64,000 nt of DNA from Bdellovibrio reynosensis (lineage in GTDB: Bacteria > Bdellovibrionota > Bdellovibrionia > Bdellovibrionales > Bdellovibrionaceae), in NCBI RefSeq assembly GCF_022814725.1, contig NZ_CP093442.1, positions 2,852,001-2,916,000 on the forward strand, read 5' to 3'. The number at the start of each line of letters is the position of its first letter. Position 1 is the first letter of the stretch. Shown piece after piece: positions 45,172-53,471 of the stretch. A program made the translations under genes and the position numbers. The notes beneath the pieces were generated by a model, which did no database searches, was not told the DNA's origin, and saw only the letters and a program-made list of their open reading frames with translations.

Positions 45172-46497
45172 TTTGGTAGAAGAGATCACTCTTCCTTTTG
45201 ATTGATTTGCTATCACAGGTCCAAAATATTTTCGGAACATGCTTTGTCCCAAGTGGGCTGACTTCACTGTCCAGAATTTCTTATTCACAGTGATGGCAGC
45301 GACTGCGATCTTGCGCTCATCATCAAGAGCATAACCTACGAACCAGTCAACACGGCCGCGTGGGTTGTCGCCAGTTAAGTGGCCGGTCTTTCCACCCATT
45401 TCGATTTCTCTGAATTTGCGGTCTTTAGTAATTGGTCTAAATGAACGGCGAGAGGTTCCTGCAACTACGGTGCGCTCCATAAGCTCACGCACTTTTGCAG
45501 CAGATTCCTTGCTCATGATTTCGCCGTTAGTTAGCGTGCTTCCGGTGTAAAGTGCTTCGCCTTCAAGGCCCTTCACTTCGTCAACTAAGTAAGGAACTAC
45601 GACTTTACCGTCGTTGGCTACAGACGCTGCGATCATCGCGCCTTGAACTGGGCTCATGCGGTTCGTTTTGTTGTAACCAGACGCAACCTCAGCCATTTCA
45701 AAGCCTTTTCCTGGAGGAACGTAGGCAACACCCATTTCAACCGGGAAGTCTGCTGGGATTTCCTGATTGAACATGAAACGGTTCGCGTAATCGTTCAGAT
45801 CAGCAGGATGAAGGTTTTCGATACTTAAACGACCAAAAGCCGTGTTGATGGATCTTGCGAAAGCGTCTTTAAGCGTGATTTCGTGGGTCCAACGAGTGAC
45901 TTTGTCAGAAAGAACGTTCTTTTTATATAAAGTGTACGCTCCGCCGTTGTAACGAATCTTGTGTTCAGGGGTTACACCAGCTTTATCAACCGCTGCTGTT
46001 GCCGTAACAACTTTAAATACAGAAGCGGCAGGGAAGGTCGCTTGCAAGTTCAGGTTCGGAGCCTGGGGATTGTCGCGTTGATAACTCGACATCGCCAGAA
46101 CCTCGCCCGTCATTGCATCAATCATAAAGATGGCGCCGTAATCTGGGCGGTATGACTTCAGTAAACGGTCGGCTTCTTTTTGCAGATTTTCATCAATAGT
46201 GTATTTCAGGCTGACGTCTTTTTTGTCGCCATCCCAATCTAACTGAATCTTTTCAGGCAATTTATTTGAACGAACGTTTTCACCCAACGCTTTTGCAATC
46301 AATGTACGTTGATCAAGTTGAGTTTGAATTTTTCGATTGGAAGGGACTTCCTGACTTTCTGAAGCAGTAAACCCTAAAAGAGAATACATACCAAATAAAC
46401 AAGCTCCAGAAAATACGAATAGTTTTAATAACTTACTTTTGTTTTTTGCGCGCATTATTTGATGGTAGCACCAAATTTTCAACGCTTTCAAGGCCAT
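45169..46497 (-). CDS. Penicillin-binding protein, transpeptidase domain only
   Basis: 442 residues (or 428 from the ATG at 46455, which removes 14 residues; neither start has a clear ribosome site). One membrane anchor near residues 24-44, a short linker, then the transpeptidase: active-site SVFK (Ser159), SIN in FARSINTAFGRL and KTG in GGKTGHL. No glycosyltransferase domain and only a short N-terminal region, unlike FtsI-type class B PBPs; resembles PbpA-like short transpeptidases. Likely cross-links peptidoglycan in the periplasm. Confidence 0.85.
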   Translation of the reverse strand: MALKALKIWCYHQIMRAKNKSKLLKLFVFSGACLFGMYSLLGFTASESQEVPSNRKIQTQLDQRTLIAKALGENVRSNKLPEKIQLDWDGDKKDVSLKYTIDENLQKEADRLLKSYRPDYGAIFMIDAMTGEVLAMSSYQRDNPQAPNLNLQATFPAASVFKVVTATAAVDKAGVTPEHKIRYNGGAYTLYKKNVLSDKVTRWTHEITLKDAFARSINTAFGRLSIENLHPADLNDYANRFMFNQEIPADFPVEMGVAYVPPGKGFEMAEVASGYNKTNRMSPVQGAMIAASVANDGKVVVPYLVDEVKGLEGEALYTGSTLTNGEIMSKESAAKVRELMERTVVAGTSRRSFRPITKDRKFREIEMGGKTGHLTGDNPRGRVDWFVGYALDDERKIAVAAITVNKKFWTVKSAHLGQSMFRKYFGPVIANQSKGRVISSTK

Positions 46498-46615
46498 TCT
46501 CGAAAGAAAACACTCTAAGAGCCGCTCCTTGCGCTGTTTTGACGGCCTCTTGACTGGGGAGTTCCTTCGTATTCTTTAGTGACTCTCGAATGAACATAGA
46601 CTAAAGACTAAGTGC

Positions 46616-47251
46616 ATGAAGACCAAAGAACGAATTCTGCTCACTTCCGTCGATCTCTTCAATCGCAGTGGTGTTGTGGCTATCACAACCAATCACATCG
46701 CGAAAGCCATGGATATCAGCCCTGGAAATTTATATTTTCACTATGACAACAAAGAAGAAATTCTAGTTGAGCTTTTTAAGCGCATGGCAAAAGAGACTTA
46801 CGATGTTTGGCGTCCGCGCCGTACACGCAAGGTGACTCCTTTGGAATTCATTAGCGAGAATTTTGAACTTTACTGGCGCTATCGCTTTTTCCACCGTGAG
46901 ATGTACGCCCTTCGCCGCAAAGACCAGCAGCTTGCTAAAATGTGGCGCGCCCATATTCAGAAAATGATGAAGTTGATGGTCATCTTGTACCGTCAATGGG
47001 TGAAGGACGGCAAAATGGCTAAGATCGACGAAGTTTCAGAGATGCAGTATATCGCTGAGTCGCTTTTAGCAATGGCAACGACCTTCTTGCAGTTCTTTGA
47101 ATCCGCTGAAAAGCAGCCCGGTAAACGCAGTATTGAACGTGGAAAGCACCACGTAGCGCGTTTGCTTTTGCCTTATACAGCTGGCGAAACAAAGAACGAG
47201 TTTGAAAAATTTATTAAGTCCAAGCCAAAAACGTCACCTGAGAATCAATAA
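46616..47251 (+). CDS. TetR-family transcriptional regulator
   Basis: 211 residues. N-terminal helix-turn-helix typical of TetR: KTKERILLTSVDLFNRSGVVAITTNHIAKAMDISPGNLYFHY, with the Y-x-H-Y-x-x-K-E helix-4 pattern. The C-terminal ligand-binding half has basic and aromatic residues but no recognised subclass. It is divergent from the PBP gene across about 120 nt, so it may regulate that gene; no clear operator palindrome was picked out by eye. Confidence 0.9.
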   Translation: MKTKERILLTSVDLFNRSGVVAITTNHIAKAMDISPGNLYFHYDNKEEILVELFKRMAKETYDVWRPRRTRKVTPLEFISENFELYWRYRFFHREMYALRRKDQQLAKMWRAHIQKMMKLMVILYRQWVKDGKMAKIDEVSEMQYIAESLLAMATTFLQFFESAEKQPGKRSIERGKHHVARLLLPYTAGETKNEFEKFIKSKPKTSPENQ

Positions 47252-47317
47252 AACCGGTTTATAGCAGGCAAACTCTTTGCTTTAGTGCCAGTCAACGTGA
47301 GTGAAAGGCTGGTGCTA

Positions 47318-47662
47318 ATGAAGTCTGTTGTCGCATTTATCTCGATCATCTTGTTTGCTTCCCAGTCTTTTGCTGCTTCTGAGTGCGCGCAATTAAAAGC
47401 CGAACTAAAGCAAATGCAAACTGCACAACAGCAGATCATGGCAAGTCTTGTGAACAATCACGAATCATTTGCTTCCTCTATGGAAGAGTACTCTTCAGTT
47501 GTTCAAACTTCTCAAGGTTCACAAATTAAAGGTGTTGCTGGCGAAATGAAAACATCAGCACAAGCTTTCCGTACTCGTGGAGTTCAAGGTAAGAAAATCG
47601 CGAAGAAGTTGAATGATGCTTCTACTGATTTACTTGCACGCGTGGCTTCTTGTTTAAAATAA
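47318..47662 (+). CDS. Small secreted helical protein
   Basis: 114 residues from the ATG at 47318; earlier in-frame ATG at 47285 would add 11 non-signal residues. Signal peptide ends QSFA-A. The mature part is Gln/Ser/Lys rich and helical with one Cys near each end (SECAQ and ASCLK), perhaps bridged. No family recognised. Followed by a strong terminator, so monocistronic. Confidence 0.65.
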   Translation: MKSVVAFISIILFASQSFAASECAQLKAELKQMQTAQQQIMASLVNNHESFASSMEEYSSVVQTSQGSQIKGVAGEMKTSAQAFRTRGVQGKKIAKKLNDASTDLLARVASCLK

Positions 47663-47711
47663 TTTTCTAAAATTTTATCGAACGCTCGGGGGAGAGTTCG
47701 TGTTTTCTTTG

Positions 47712-47744
47712 AAGGCGATCTTCTTTGTTGAAGATCGCCTTTTG
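47712..47744 (+). terminator. Strong intrinsic terminator
   Basis: 12-bp stem AAGGCGATCTTC/GAAGATCGCCTT with a 6-nt loop and T-run, about 50 nt after the small secreted protein gene. Confidence 0.85.
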
Positions 47745-48161
47745 CCATTTGTGTTTTTGAGGTTTGTCGTTCGACAGCCCGAGAGTCGCGCCAGTTGTGA
47801 GTTTCATGTCTCATAAAGAGATAAATGCGGCCAAATTCCAGTAGCTCTTTTGTTTTCAGAGTGACGGCGCTAGAATATCTTCCGGCGATCAGAGTGGTCG
47901 CTTTATTAGTTAACGCATTGCAAGTTTGAGTTTTGGTGGAAATCCAATTTAAGAATTCATGTAAGATTCTGACTCGAGGCTGATTTATTGTGGACGATGG
48001 CGTCGGCGCATCCATGACCGCATCTTGATATTCGTTAGGATTTCCAAAGATTTGTTTAATTTTAAGTTAATGTAAGATTTTTTTCTTGCAAAACTTACAC
48101 GGCTAGAACTTAATAAGTCAGTTCCAAATTGGCACTCAAGCTGGAAGGAACGGGGGGCACT
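47745..48161. other. Intergenic stretch without a convincing gene
   Basis: About 420 nt between the terminator and the DksA-like gene. A minus-strand open frame from 48015 runs through here but crosses the terminator and the end of the secreted-protein gene, lacks a ribosome site and resembles nothing known. The last ~60 nt (TTTTTTTCTTGCAAAACTTA region) are AT-rich and probably hold the promoter of the DksA-like gene. Confidence 0.4.
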
Positions 48162-48533
48162 ATGGCTATCTCTGAAAAGCTCATTGGTGAATGCAGACAG
48201 AAGCTTTTGCAATCGAAGCAAGACATTCTAAATAGAGTGAAAGAGGCTCGATCAAACCTGGATCAGAACGAAGAAAAGGGCGGTGATGAAGGGGATCAAA
48301 CTGCTCGCGTACTTGCTGAACAGGAATTCCTAAGCATGCACGAAAGACTTCGTTCGCAATTGATGGAAATCGAAAGCGCTTTGGCGCGCATCGAAGGCGG
48401 ATCATTCGGCTACTGTGAAGAAACAGAAGAAGAAATCGAACCGGAAAGACTTCGTGCGATTCCTTGGACTCGCTTAAGCATCGAAGGTGCTGAAATCCGC
48501 GAATCCATGAATAAACGCTACGCTCGCGGTTAA
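48162..48533 (+). CDS. DksA/TraR-family protein lacking the zinc-finger cysteines
   Basis: 123 residues from the ATG at 48162, with GGAAGGAACGGGGGG upstream. An N-terminal coiled-coil (KLLQSKQDILNRVKEARSNL) and a C-terminal segment with FGYCEETEEEIEPERLRAIP align with DksA FGYCxxCGExIxxxRLxAxP. Only the first of four zinc cysteines (Cys85) remains; the second is Thr88 and the second pair (usually TLCIDC) reads TRLSIEG. DksA binds RNA polymerase secondary channel and alters ppGpp response; here zinc-independence is inferred. Confidence 0.82.
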   Translation: MAISEKLIGECRQKLLQSKQDILNRVKEARSNLDQNEEKGGDEGDQTARVLAEQEFLSMHERLRSQLMEIESALARIEGGSFGYCEETEEEIEPERLRAIPWTRLSIEGAEIRESMNKRYARG

Positions 48534-48558
48534 TTGGCTTATATTTTCTCGAGGGGTT

Positions 48559-48593
48559 AAAGGGAATGTTGCTTCGTGCAGCGTTCCCTTTTT
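48559..48593 (+). terminator. Terminator of the DksA-like gene
   Basis: AAAGGGAA/TTCCCTTT outer stem continued by TGTTGC/GCAGCG with wobble pairs (14 bp), loop TTCGT, followed by T-run. Confidence 0.85.
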
Positions 48594-48631
48594 GCGTTTT
48601 GGAACTGGGATTTGGCTATCGAACGAGGGTC

Positions 48632-48785
48632 TTGGATTGTGGGAAGGGCTACTTCACTTCCCCTTCTGCGTGGTCACGCCATCTGGGCTCAATCGCCGCC
48701 GCAGCTTTGCTGCGGTTCGCGCCATCGTGGCGCCGGCTAAGGCCCACTCCGAATGAGAAGTGAAGTAGCCCTTCCCACAATCCAA
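48632..48785. repeat. 154-bp palindromic element with perfect 29-bp terminal inverted repeats
   Basis: Arms at 48632-48660 and 48757-48785 are exact reverse complements over 29 nt and continue imperfectly inward to about 48674/48743. Inside lie two perfect small hairpins: CCGCAGC/GCTGCGG (48699-48715) and GCGCCA/TGGCGC (48719-48733). Outside, the arms share TCGAAC after a small size difference. It fills most of the 387-nt gap between the DksA-like terminator and the msrC gene; the rest of the gap shows nothing else. Could be a structured RNA, a MITE-like remnant or a bidirectional terminator. Confidence 0.75.
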
Positions 48786-48920
48786 AACTGTTCGAAGTCA
48801 AAATCAGTCGAAATGCAACAGCGGCGCTTTGCTGGCCGGATTCACTTTAATACTAAAATATAAAAGAATTTAGCTTTGTTGGTTTTTTGCTGGATTCTTT
48901 CGGACTGAGAAGTGCCAGAA

Positions 48921-49439
48921 CTATGTGAAAGAGTCTGGCCATTCTGTTTTTTGGATCAGTGTTTTTACTATTTCTTCTAGGTGTTTTTGATCAACTTCGT
49001 CGAAGCGATTTAGCACTGGAGCATCAATATCTAAAACACCTAGTACTTTATCATTCATGATAATTGGAATAACTAATTCTGATTTCGAATTGCTGTCGCA
49101 CACGATGTGGCCTGGAAATTCGTCGACGTTCGGTACTAGCAATGATTTTTTTTGTTGGGCTGATGTTCCGCAGACGCCTTTGCCCATTTTGATTCTTGTG
49201 CAGGCTGGTAGGCCTTGGAAGGAACTTAGTAAGAGTTCTTCTTTGTGATTTAGATAGAAGCCTACCCAGTTAATTTGTGGGAGATGTTGATTCAATAGGG
49301 CTGATAGGTTCGCTAGGTTTACGAACCATTCTTTTTCTAGGATGCCTTCTGCTTCACTTTTTAGTTCTTTGTAGAACTTTTCTTTGTCTGCGTAATTTAT
49401 TTTTGCTGGTGTGTGCATGGGCATAGCCATAGCACACAT
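48921..49439 (-). CDS. msrC: Free methionine-(R)-sulfoxide reductase (GAF fold)
   Basis: 172 residues. Family signature: INWVGFYLNHKEELLLSSFQGLPACTRI, GKGVCGTSAQ and FPGHIVCDSNSKSELVIPI, which place the three redox-active cysteines of fRMsr, then VLGVLDIDAPVLNRFDEVD. Several Met codons open the frame (49439 and later). It starts 2 nt after the lexA stop and is surely co-transcribed with it, so its expression should follow the SOS response. Confidence 0.88.
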   Translation of the reverse strand: MCAMAMPMHTPAKINYADKEKFYKELKSEAEGILEKEWFVNLANLSALLNQHLPQINWVGFYLNHKEELLLSSFQGLPACTRIKMGKGVCGTSAQQKKSLLVPNVDEFPGHIVCDSNSKSELVIPIIMNDKVLGVLDIDAPVLNRFDEVDQKHLEEIVKTLIQKTEWPDSFT

Positions 49440-49441
49440 TT

Positions 49442-50158
49442 TTAAAACTTACGAATGAGTCCTACCACGATTCCGCGGATTTCTACTTCGTTTGGCTCGT
49501 ACCACATTGATTTCATGGTGCTGTTTGATGGTCTTAGTTCCACCATGTTGTGTTTGTCGCCTTCAGGGCGTGGGCGGATGTAGATTCGTTTTACCGTGGC
49601 TTCGTTTTCTACTGTGGCTACGACGATGTCGCCGTTGCTTGCGGATGTTTGTTTTTGAATAAGGATGATGTCTTCGTCAAAAATGCCATCTTCGATCATT
49701 GAGTCGCCTTGCACTTTTAATGCGAAAGACTTTGATGGGTTTCTTACCATTGATGGCGGTACATCTACGAATTCGTCGTGTTTTAATGCTTCAATAGGTT
49801 GGCCTGCGGCTACTTTCCCTAGAAGGGGAAGTGACAGGATCTCATCACGGGCCTGGAGGAGCTGTGAGCGAGGAGACCCTGTCGTCGTCGAGACTTTTTT
49901 ATGTAGTTGATCCTGCACAGCCGAAGCTGAGTGGAGCACCTGGATCGCTCGTTTCTGGCCTTGGGGATTTTCGATATATCCCTTGCTTGTTAATTGTTTC
50001 AGATAGTTCTGAACCGAATTGAACGAAGCCAGACCGAAATGATCCTTAATTTCTTGATATGACGGAGAAACTCCTGAACTTAAGATATGGCTCTCGATAA
50101 ACTCGAGGACCGATTTTTCTTTAGGCGTCAGTGGGGGGAGGGGCGTTTTTTTCGTCAT
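49442..50158 (-). CDS. lexA: SOS repressor LexA
   Basis: 238 residues, a little longer than usual because of a linker at ~75-105. N-terminal winged helix (LTPKEKSVLEFIESHILSSG, SPSYQEIKDHFGL). C-terminal self-cleavage domain: site Ala118-Gly119 in KVAAGQPIEA, catalytic Ser153 in QGDSMIEDG and Lys190 in ATVKRIY. An exact TTAC-N3-GTAA box lies 16-26 nt upstream of the start, so it is very probably autoregulated. Confidence 0.95.
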   Translation of the reverse strand: MTKKTPLPPLTPKEKSVLEFIESHILSSGVSPSYQEIKDHFGLASFNSVQNYLKQLTSKGYIENPQGQKRAIQVLHSASAVQDQLHKKVSTTTGSPRSQLLQARDEILSLPLLGKVAAGQPIEALKHDEFVDVPPSMVRNPSKSFALKVQGDSMIEDGIFDEDIILIQKQTSASNGDIVVATVENEATVKRIYIRPRPEGDKHNMVELRPSNSTMKSMWYEPNEVEIRGIVVGLIRKF

Positions 50159-50173
50159 AAGTTACATATGAAC

Positions 50174-50184
50174 TTACAGTGTAA
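50174..50184. promoter_or_regulatory. LexA operator (TTAC-N3-GTAA)
   Basis: TTACAGTGTAA, an exact match to the box reported for Bdellovibrio LexA. On the minus strand it overlaps a plausible -10 region; TTGACT at 50195-50200 (minus strand) could be the -35 with a 16-nt spacer. Confidence 0.8.
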
Positions 50185-50351
50185 ATAATGTGTAAGTCAA
50201 TACTGTATTTTAAAATTATTTTGGGGGTCCTGCGCTAAGCCACTAGGGCGACGTAAATTGTCCTCTGTCTACTCTACAGTCATCTATCACAATATGTTTG
50301 CCACCCTAAAGCGGTTAGGCACTGGAACGCCTTTTGTAAATAAACTCCCGT

Positions 50352-51653
50352 ATGAAAAAAGCCAATTTTATTTATAAGACTGCGTTGCCCCTATTTTTAT
50401 TCATTACCACAACAATGGCGGCGCATGCGCATGGACCACAAAAGGAAATCAAAAATCTAGATGTGATTCAAAAATATTCTGCCCTTATGAAGGGCATCGA
50501 GAATAGTAAAAATGCCGATGAGTTCGATGGCTATTATCACCAATTAAGTGACTTATTTGATAAACCTGGATCTAAATCTTCAGCTGCAAAACTTTGCAGT
50601 CATTTAAACTCTCTTTCTATTGGCGAGTTAAAATACCTTGAGGATGCGATCCAAAGTTCAAGTTCTTTCGCTGACGATTGCAAAGAACTTATTCTAGCGA
50701 AAGTTGCATTTAGTAATAGTTGGTCTACCGATGCGTTGGAATTAAGTATTCAAACTATTAAAAAAATCCCGTTTGAGGAAAGAGAAGTTCCTGAAATGAC
50801 GGTTAAGCCTGACGGAACAATCAGGCCACTATTTAGCGGGAATCTTAAAGACAAAGAAATCATGTTAACTTTTGATGACGGTCCATCTGCAGCAACTCCT
50901 TACATTTTGGATGCTCTAAAAGCTGCCGGCGTAAAAGCCGCATTCTTCCATGTAGGCAAGCGAGTAGTATCTGATAAAAGCGATGGCCCGTCTCAGAAAA
51001 AATTGAAAGAAGAAAGAAAAAGCATTCTTAAGAGAATTCTCGCTGAAGGCCATATTTTAGCGAACCATTCTTATTCACACACGAATGCGATGGGTTCGAA
51101 GAATTTAAAAGGCAATTTAACCAAAGACTATTTTATGTCCGAATTCGTCGGTGGCCATTTAAGTCTGTATCGTGGCGCTGGCTATGTGGATCCTTTTTTC
51201 CGCTTTCCAAATGGCGATCAGAACAATGTAATTGCGCGCGAAGTTCGCGATGCTGGTGTTAAAATCTTCCATTGGACACTTGATACTGAAGACTGGAGAT
51301 TTAATGCGAAGGAGCTGTCTATCGCACAGAGAAACAGGTCTGTGCTTGATACTCTAGTTAACGGATTTAAATCATATAAAAACGGCATCATGTTAATGCA
51401 TGATATTAATATGCACTCGGCTGAGGCGCTTCCGGGTATTCTGAATTATTTGGCTAATAACGGCTATAAGGTTGTTTTGATGAAGCCTAAGAATCGCAAT
51501 GTTTCTTCGCCAAGTTATTTACCGGTTATTTCTGAAGCGACAAACTATCTTTGGAAAAATCATTTGGATGATGCTGATGTTTATCCTCCAAGTCCTGACG
51601 ACGCCTACAAATATCGCTCACGCATCGATTTCGATCTGATGTTCGGACGATAA
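50352..51653 (+). CDS. Secreted polysaccharide (peptidoglycan) deacetylase, NodB domain
   Basis: 433 residues. Signal peptide (FIYKTALPLFLFITTTMAAHA). A ~130-residue N-terminal region of unknown fold precedes the NodB domain: metal and catalytic motif IMLTFDDGPSAATP near residue 173, ANHSYSH near 238, YRGAGYVDPFFRFPNG and IFHWTLDTEDW, then MLMHDINMHSAEALP. Such enzymes remove acetyl groups from glycans. In Bdellovibrio, two deacetylases are known to act on prey peptidoglycan; this gene may be one of that type (inference). No strong ribosome site at the ATG. Confidence 0.88.
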   Translation: MKKANFIYKTALPLFLFITTTMAAHAHGPQKEIKNLDVIQKYSALMKGIENSKNADEFDGYYHQLSDLFDKPGSKSSAAKLCSHLNSLSIGELKYLEDAIQSSSSFADDCKELILAKVAFSNSWSTDALELSIQTIKKIPFEEREVPEMTVKPDGTIRPLFSGNLKDKEIMLTFDDGPSAATPYILDALKAAGVKAAFFHVGKRVVSDKSDGPSQKKLKEERKSILKRILAEGHILANHSYSHTNAMGSKNLKGNLTKDYFMSEFVGGHLSLYRGAGYVDPFFRFPNGDQNNVIAREVRDAGVKIFHWTLDTEDWRFNAKELSIAQRNRSVLDTLVNGFKSYKNGIMLMHDINMHSAEALPGILNYLANNGYKVVLMKPKNRNVSSPSYLPVISEATNYLWKNHLDDADVYPPSPDDAYKYRSRIDFDLMFGR

Positions 51654-51671
51654 GATTTGACCCCGAAAAAC

Positions 51672-51703
51672 AAAAAGCCAGTAAGAAAACTTACTGGCTT
51701 TTT
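51672..51703. terminator. Bidirectional terminator
   Basis: 14-bp perfect stem AAAAAGCCAGTAAG/CTTACTGGCTTTTT with loop AAAA, between the deacetylase gene and the convergent small secreted protein. Confidence 0.88.
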
Positions 51704-51742
51704 TATTCACAGCAGCACCGAAGCGATGGTGATTTGGCGCGC

Positions 51743-52060
51743 CTACTGTAGGCAGCTTTCTACTTCTCTCTGCGCGTAGTTTGATAAGTTCAAACTTACT
51801 TTGCCGTTCGAATCCACTTCAGAATAATACAATTCAGAAGCATCACTGATTCGTTCAATCAAACACGCCTTATTCACGCGATTGGCTTCGTAGCGCACCA
51901 AGCACAAACGATTGCGCAATGAGCAGCGGATTTCTTCAAACGTCACAGCACTTTGTTTTTGATTCAAATTCTGTAAAAGAAGTTCTTCTTCAGCATTTGA
52001 TAGAAAAGCGAATGCAGAAGGAGCTGACAGCAGCAGAGAGATTGTAATTAGAAACTTCAT
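51743..52060 (-). CDS. Small secreted hypothetical protein
   Basis: 105 residues from the ATG at 52060, with AAGGAGG 6 nt upstream; ten earlier in-frame codons are not signal-like. Signal peptide ends SAFA-F. Four cysteines in the mature part (IRCSLRNRLCLV, KACLIER, VESCLQ) make two possible disulphides. No family recognised. Confidence 0.65.
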   Translation of the reverse strand: MKFLITISLLLSAPSAFAFLSNAEEELLLQNLNQKQSAVTFEEIRCSLRNRLCLVRYEANRVNKACLIERISDASELYYSEVDSNGKVSLNLSNYAQREVESCLQ

Positions 52061-52176
52061 AGAGCCCTCCTTGTTGGGAACTAGCTTCAAGCTATTGTTC
52101 TAACAAGGGGCCTATGATTAGTAAAAGACATAGAAAGAATTCAGATATTCATCTAACGAATAATACTGAAGTCGAT

Positions 52177-52401
52177 TTATTCAGCGCGAACGCATTCTTT
52201 TTTGGACTCTTCACAACCAGGCTTCGTGATTTCGGCCACGATGGGTTGTGCCTCAGAGGCAATTTGTCTCGAAATGACCACGTTCGGTGTGGTGTTTTTC
52301 GCATAGCTTATAGGCGCCATTGAGCAGTTTTGATAAAACAGTATTACTACTGGATTTATCACCAACATTGCTACGAAACTAAAACCGCCTCTTTGAACCA
52401 T
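52177..52401 (-). CDS. Small lipoprotein with atypical F-x-Q-N-C lipobox
   Basis: 74 residues from the ATG at 52401, chosen because GGAGG ends 5 nt upstream and the hydrophobic stretch FSFVAMLVINPVVILFYQNC follows. Cys26 follows LFYQN, the same unusual site as the VWA lipoprotein (LFFQNC). The rest is a short tail with a Cys pair near the end (KPGCEESKKEC). A 100-residue reading from an ATG at 52479 is possible but would not start with a signal. Function unknown. Confidence 0.5.
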   Translation of the reverse strand: MVQRGGFSFVAMLVINPVVILFYQNCSMAPISYAKNTTPNVVISRQIASEAQPIVAEITKPGCEESKKECVRAE

Positions 52402-52580
52402 CGGAGCCTCCAACTGAGTCCTTAATGTCACACCCTTTACATTACGGACGAAAGGCCTTAAGACTTTAGTCAGTTTCACAATAATTCTGTGGGAACATGA
52501 TGTATTCTCAAACTGGGGCGCATAAAAAGCTGCTTTCTCATCTTGAGAGAATCCACAGAGCTGGTGATAATAGGGATGTG

Positions 52581-53471
52581 ATGACGAGGTTTTTTCAAAC
52601 TACATTATTTATTCTGATGTTCATGTCAGCCGGATCAGCGTTAGCTGAATTTTCTAATTTGCAACAGGACTGCATGAATGAACTTAAAAAATTCCCCGGC
52701 GCTTGGGATGATAAGCTTCTTAAGCAAGCATGTGACAGGGTCGCGGTGAAATCACTTTGCGTAAGTGCAGAGGGTCGTCCTATTTTCCATTACGAAAAAA
52801 TGTCGACCGCGCCCGGTGCTAAGAAGGTGATCGTATTCAGTCTTATACACGGCGATGAAACGCCAGCAGGAACTGTTGGTCGCTACTGGATGGAAAGATT
52901 AGAAGGCATCGATCCACGCAATTCATGGAGAGTGATCCCAGTTCTAAATCCAGACGGTGTAAGATATAAGACCCGCACTAACGCGAACAAGATTGATATC
53001 AACCGTAACTTCCCAACAAAAGATTGGGCTGCGGGAGCTATCGAAAACTGGAAGCGTACAACAAAATCAAATCCAAGAAGATTCCCGGGCAACGAAGCCG
53101 CCTCAGAGCCGGAAACTAAATGTGCTATGAATCACTTAGAGGACTTCCAGCCAGACTTCGTCGTATCAGTTCACACACCGTTAAAAGTTTTAGACTACGA
53201 CGGACCAAAAATAAGCGCGCCACCTAAGTATGATTATCTTCCATGGAAATCATTAGGCAATTACCCAGGAAGTTTAGGTCGCTATATGTGGTTTGAAAGA
53301 AATACTCCAGTACTAACAATGGAGCTTAAAGAAAGTTTACCAACGAATCTTGCGCCCTTCGAAAAACTGCAAGACATTATTGGAACACTTGTGAATTTCG
53401 AAAAAGAACGCAAAGCCACCAAATCCACAGCAACACCTACAACAATGCTGCCGGTAGCCTTAGAACACTGA
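52581..53471 (+). CDS. Secreted M14-family zinc carboxypeptidase
   Basis: 296 residues from the ATG at 52581, just upstream of the signal peptide (RFFQTTLFILMFMSAGSALA) and after AGGGA; a longer frame opens at 52497. M14 signature: VFSLIHGDETPAGT (His and Glu zinc ligands), VIPVLNPDGVRYKTRTNANKI and DINRNF, then VVSVHTP (third ligand) and the catalytic Glu in LTMELKES. It resembles peptidoglycan-peptide carboxypeptidases such as MpaA. Divergent from the small lipoprotein gene. Confidence 0.85.
   Translation: MTRFFQTTLFILMFMSAGSALAEFSNLQQDCMNELKKFPGAWDDKLLKQACDRVAVKSLCVSAEGRPIFHYEKMSTAPGAKKVIVFSLIHGDETPAGTVGRYWMERLEGIDPRNSWRVIPVLNPDGVRYKTRTNANKIDINRNFPTKDWAAGAIENWKRTTKSNPRRFPGNEAASEPETKCAMNHLEDFQPDFVVSVHTPLKVLDYDGPKISAPPKYDYLPWKSLGNYPGSLGRYMWFERNTPVLTMELKESLPTNLAPFEKLQDIIGTLVNFEKERKATKSTATPTTMLPVALEH

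Noticed and set aside
47584-48015. A minus-strand frame of 143 codons between the small secreted protein and the DksA-like gene
   Set aside because: It crosses a strong terminator and the end of a signal-peptide gene, has no ribosome site and no recognisable domain.
48566-48763. A 65-codon frame
   Set aside because: It lies almost entirely inside the palindromic element and the DksA-like terminator, so it is more likely a by-product of the structure.
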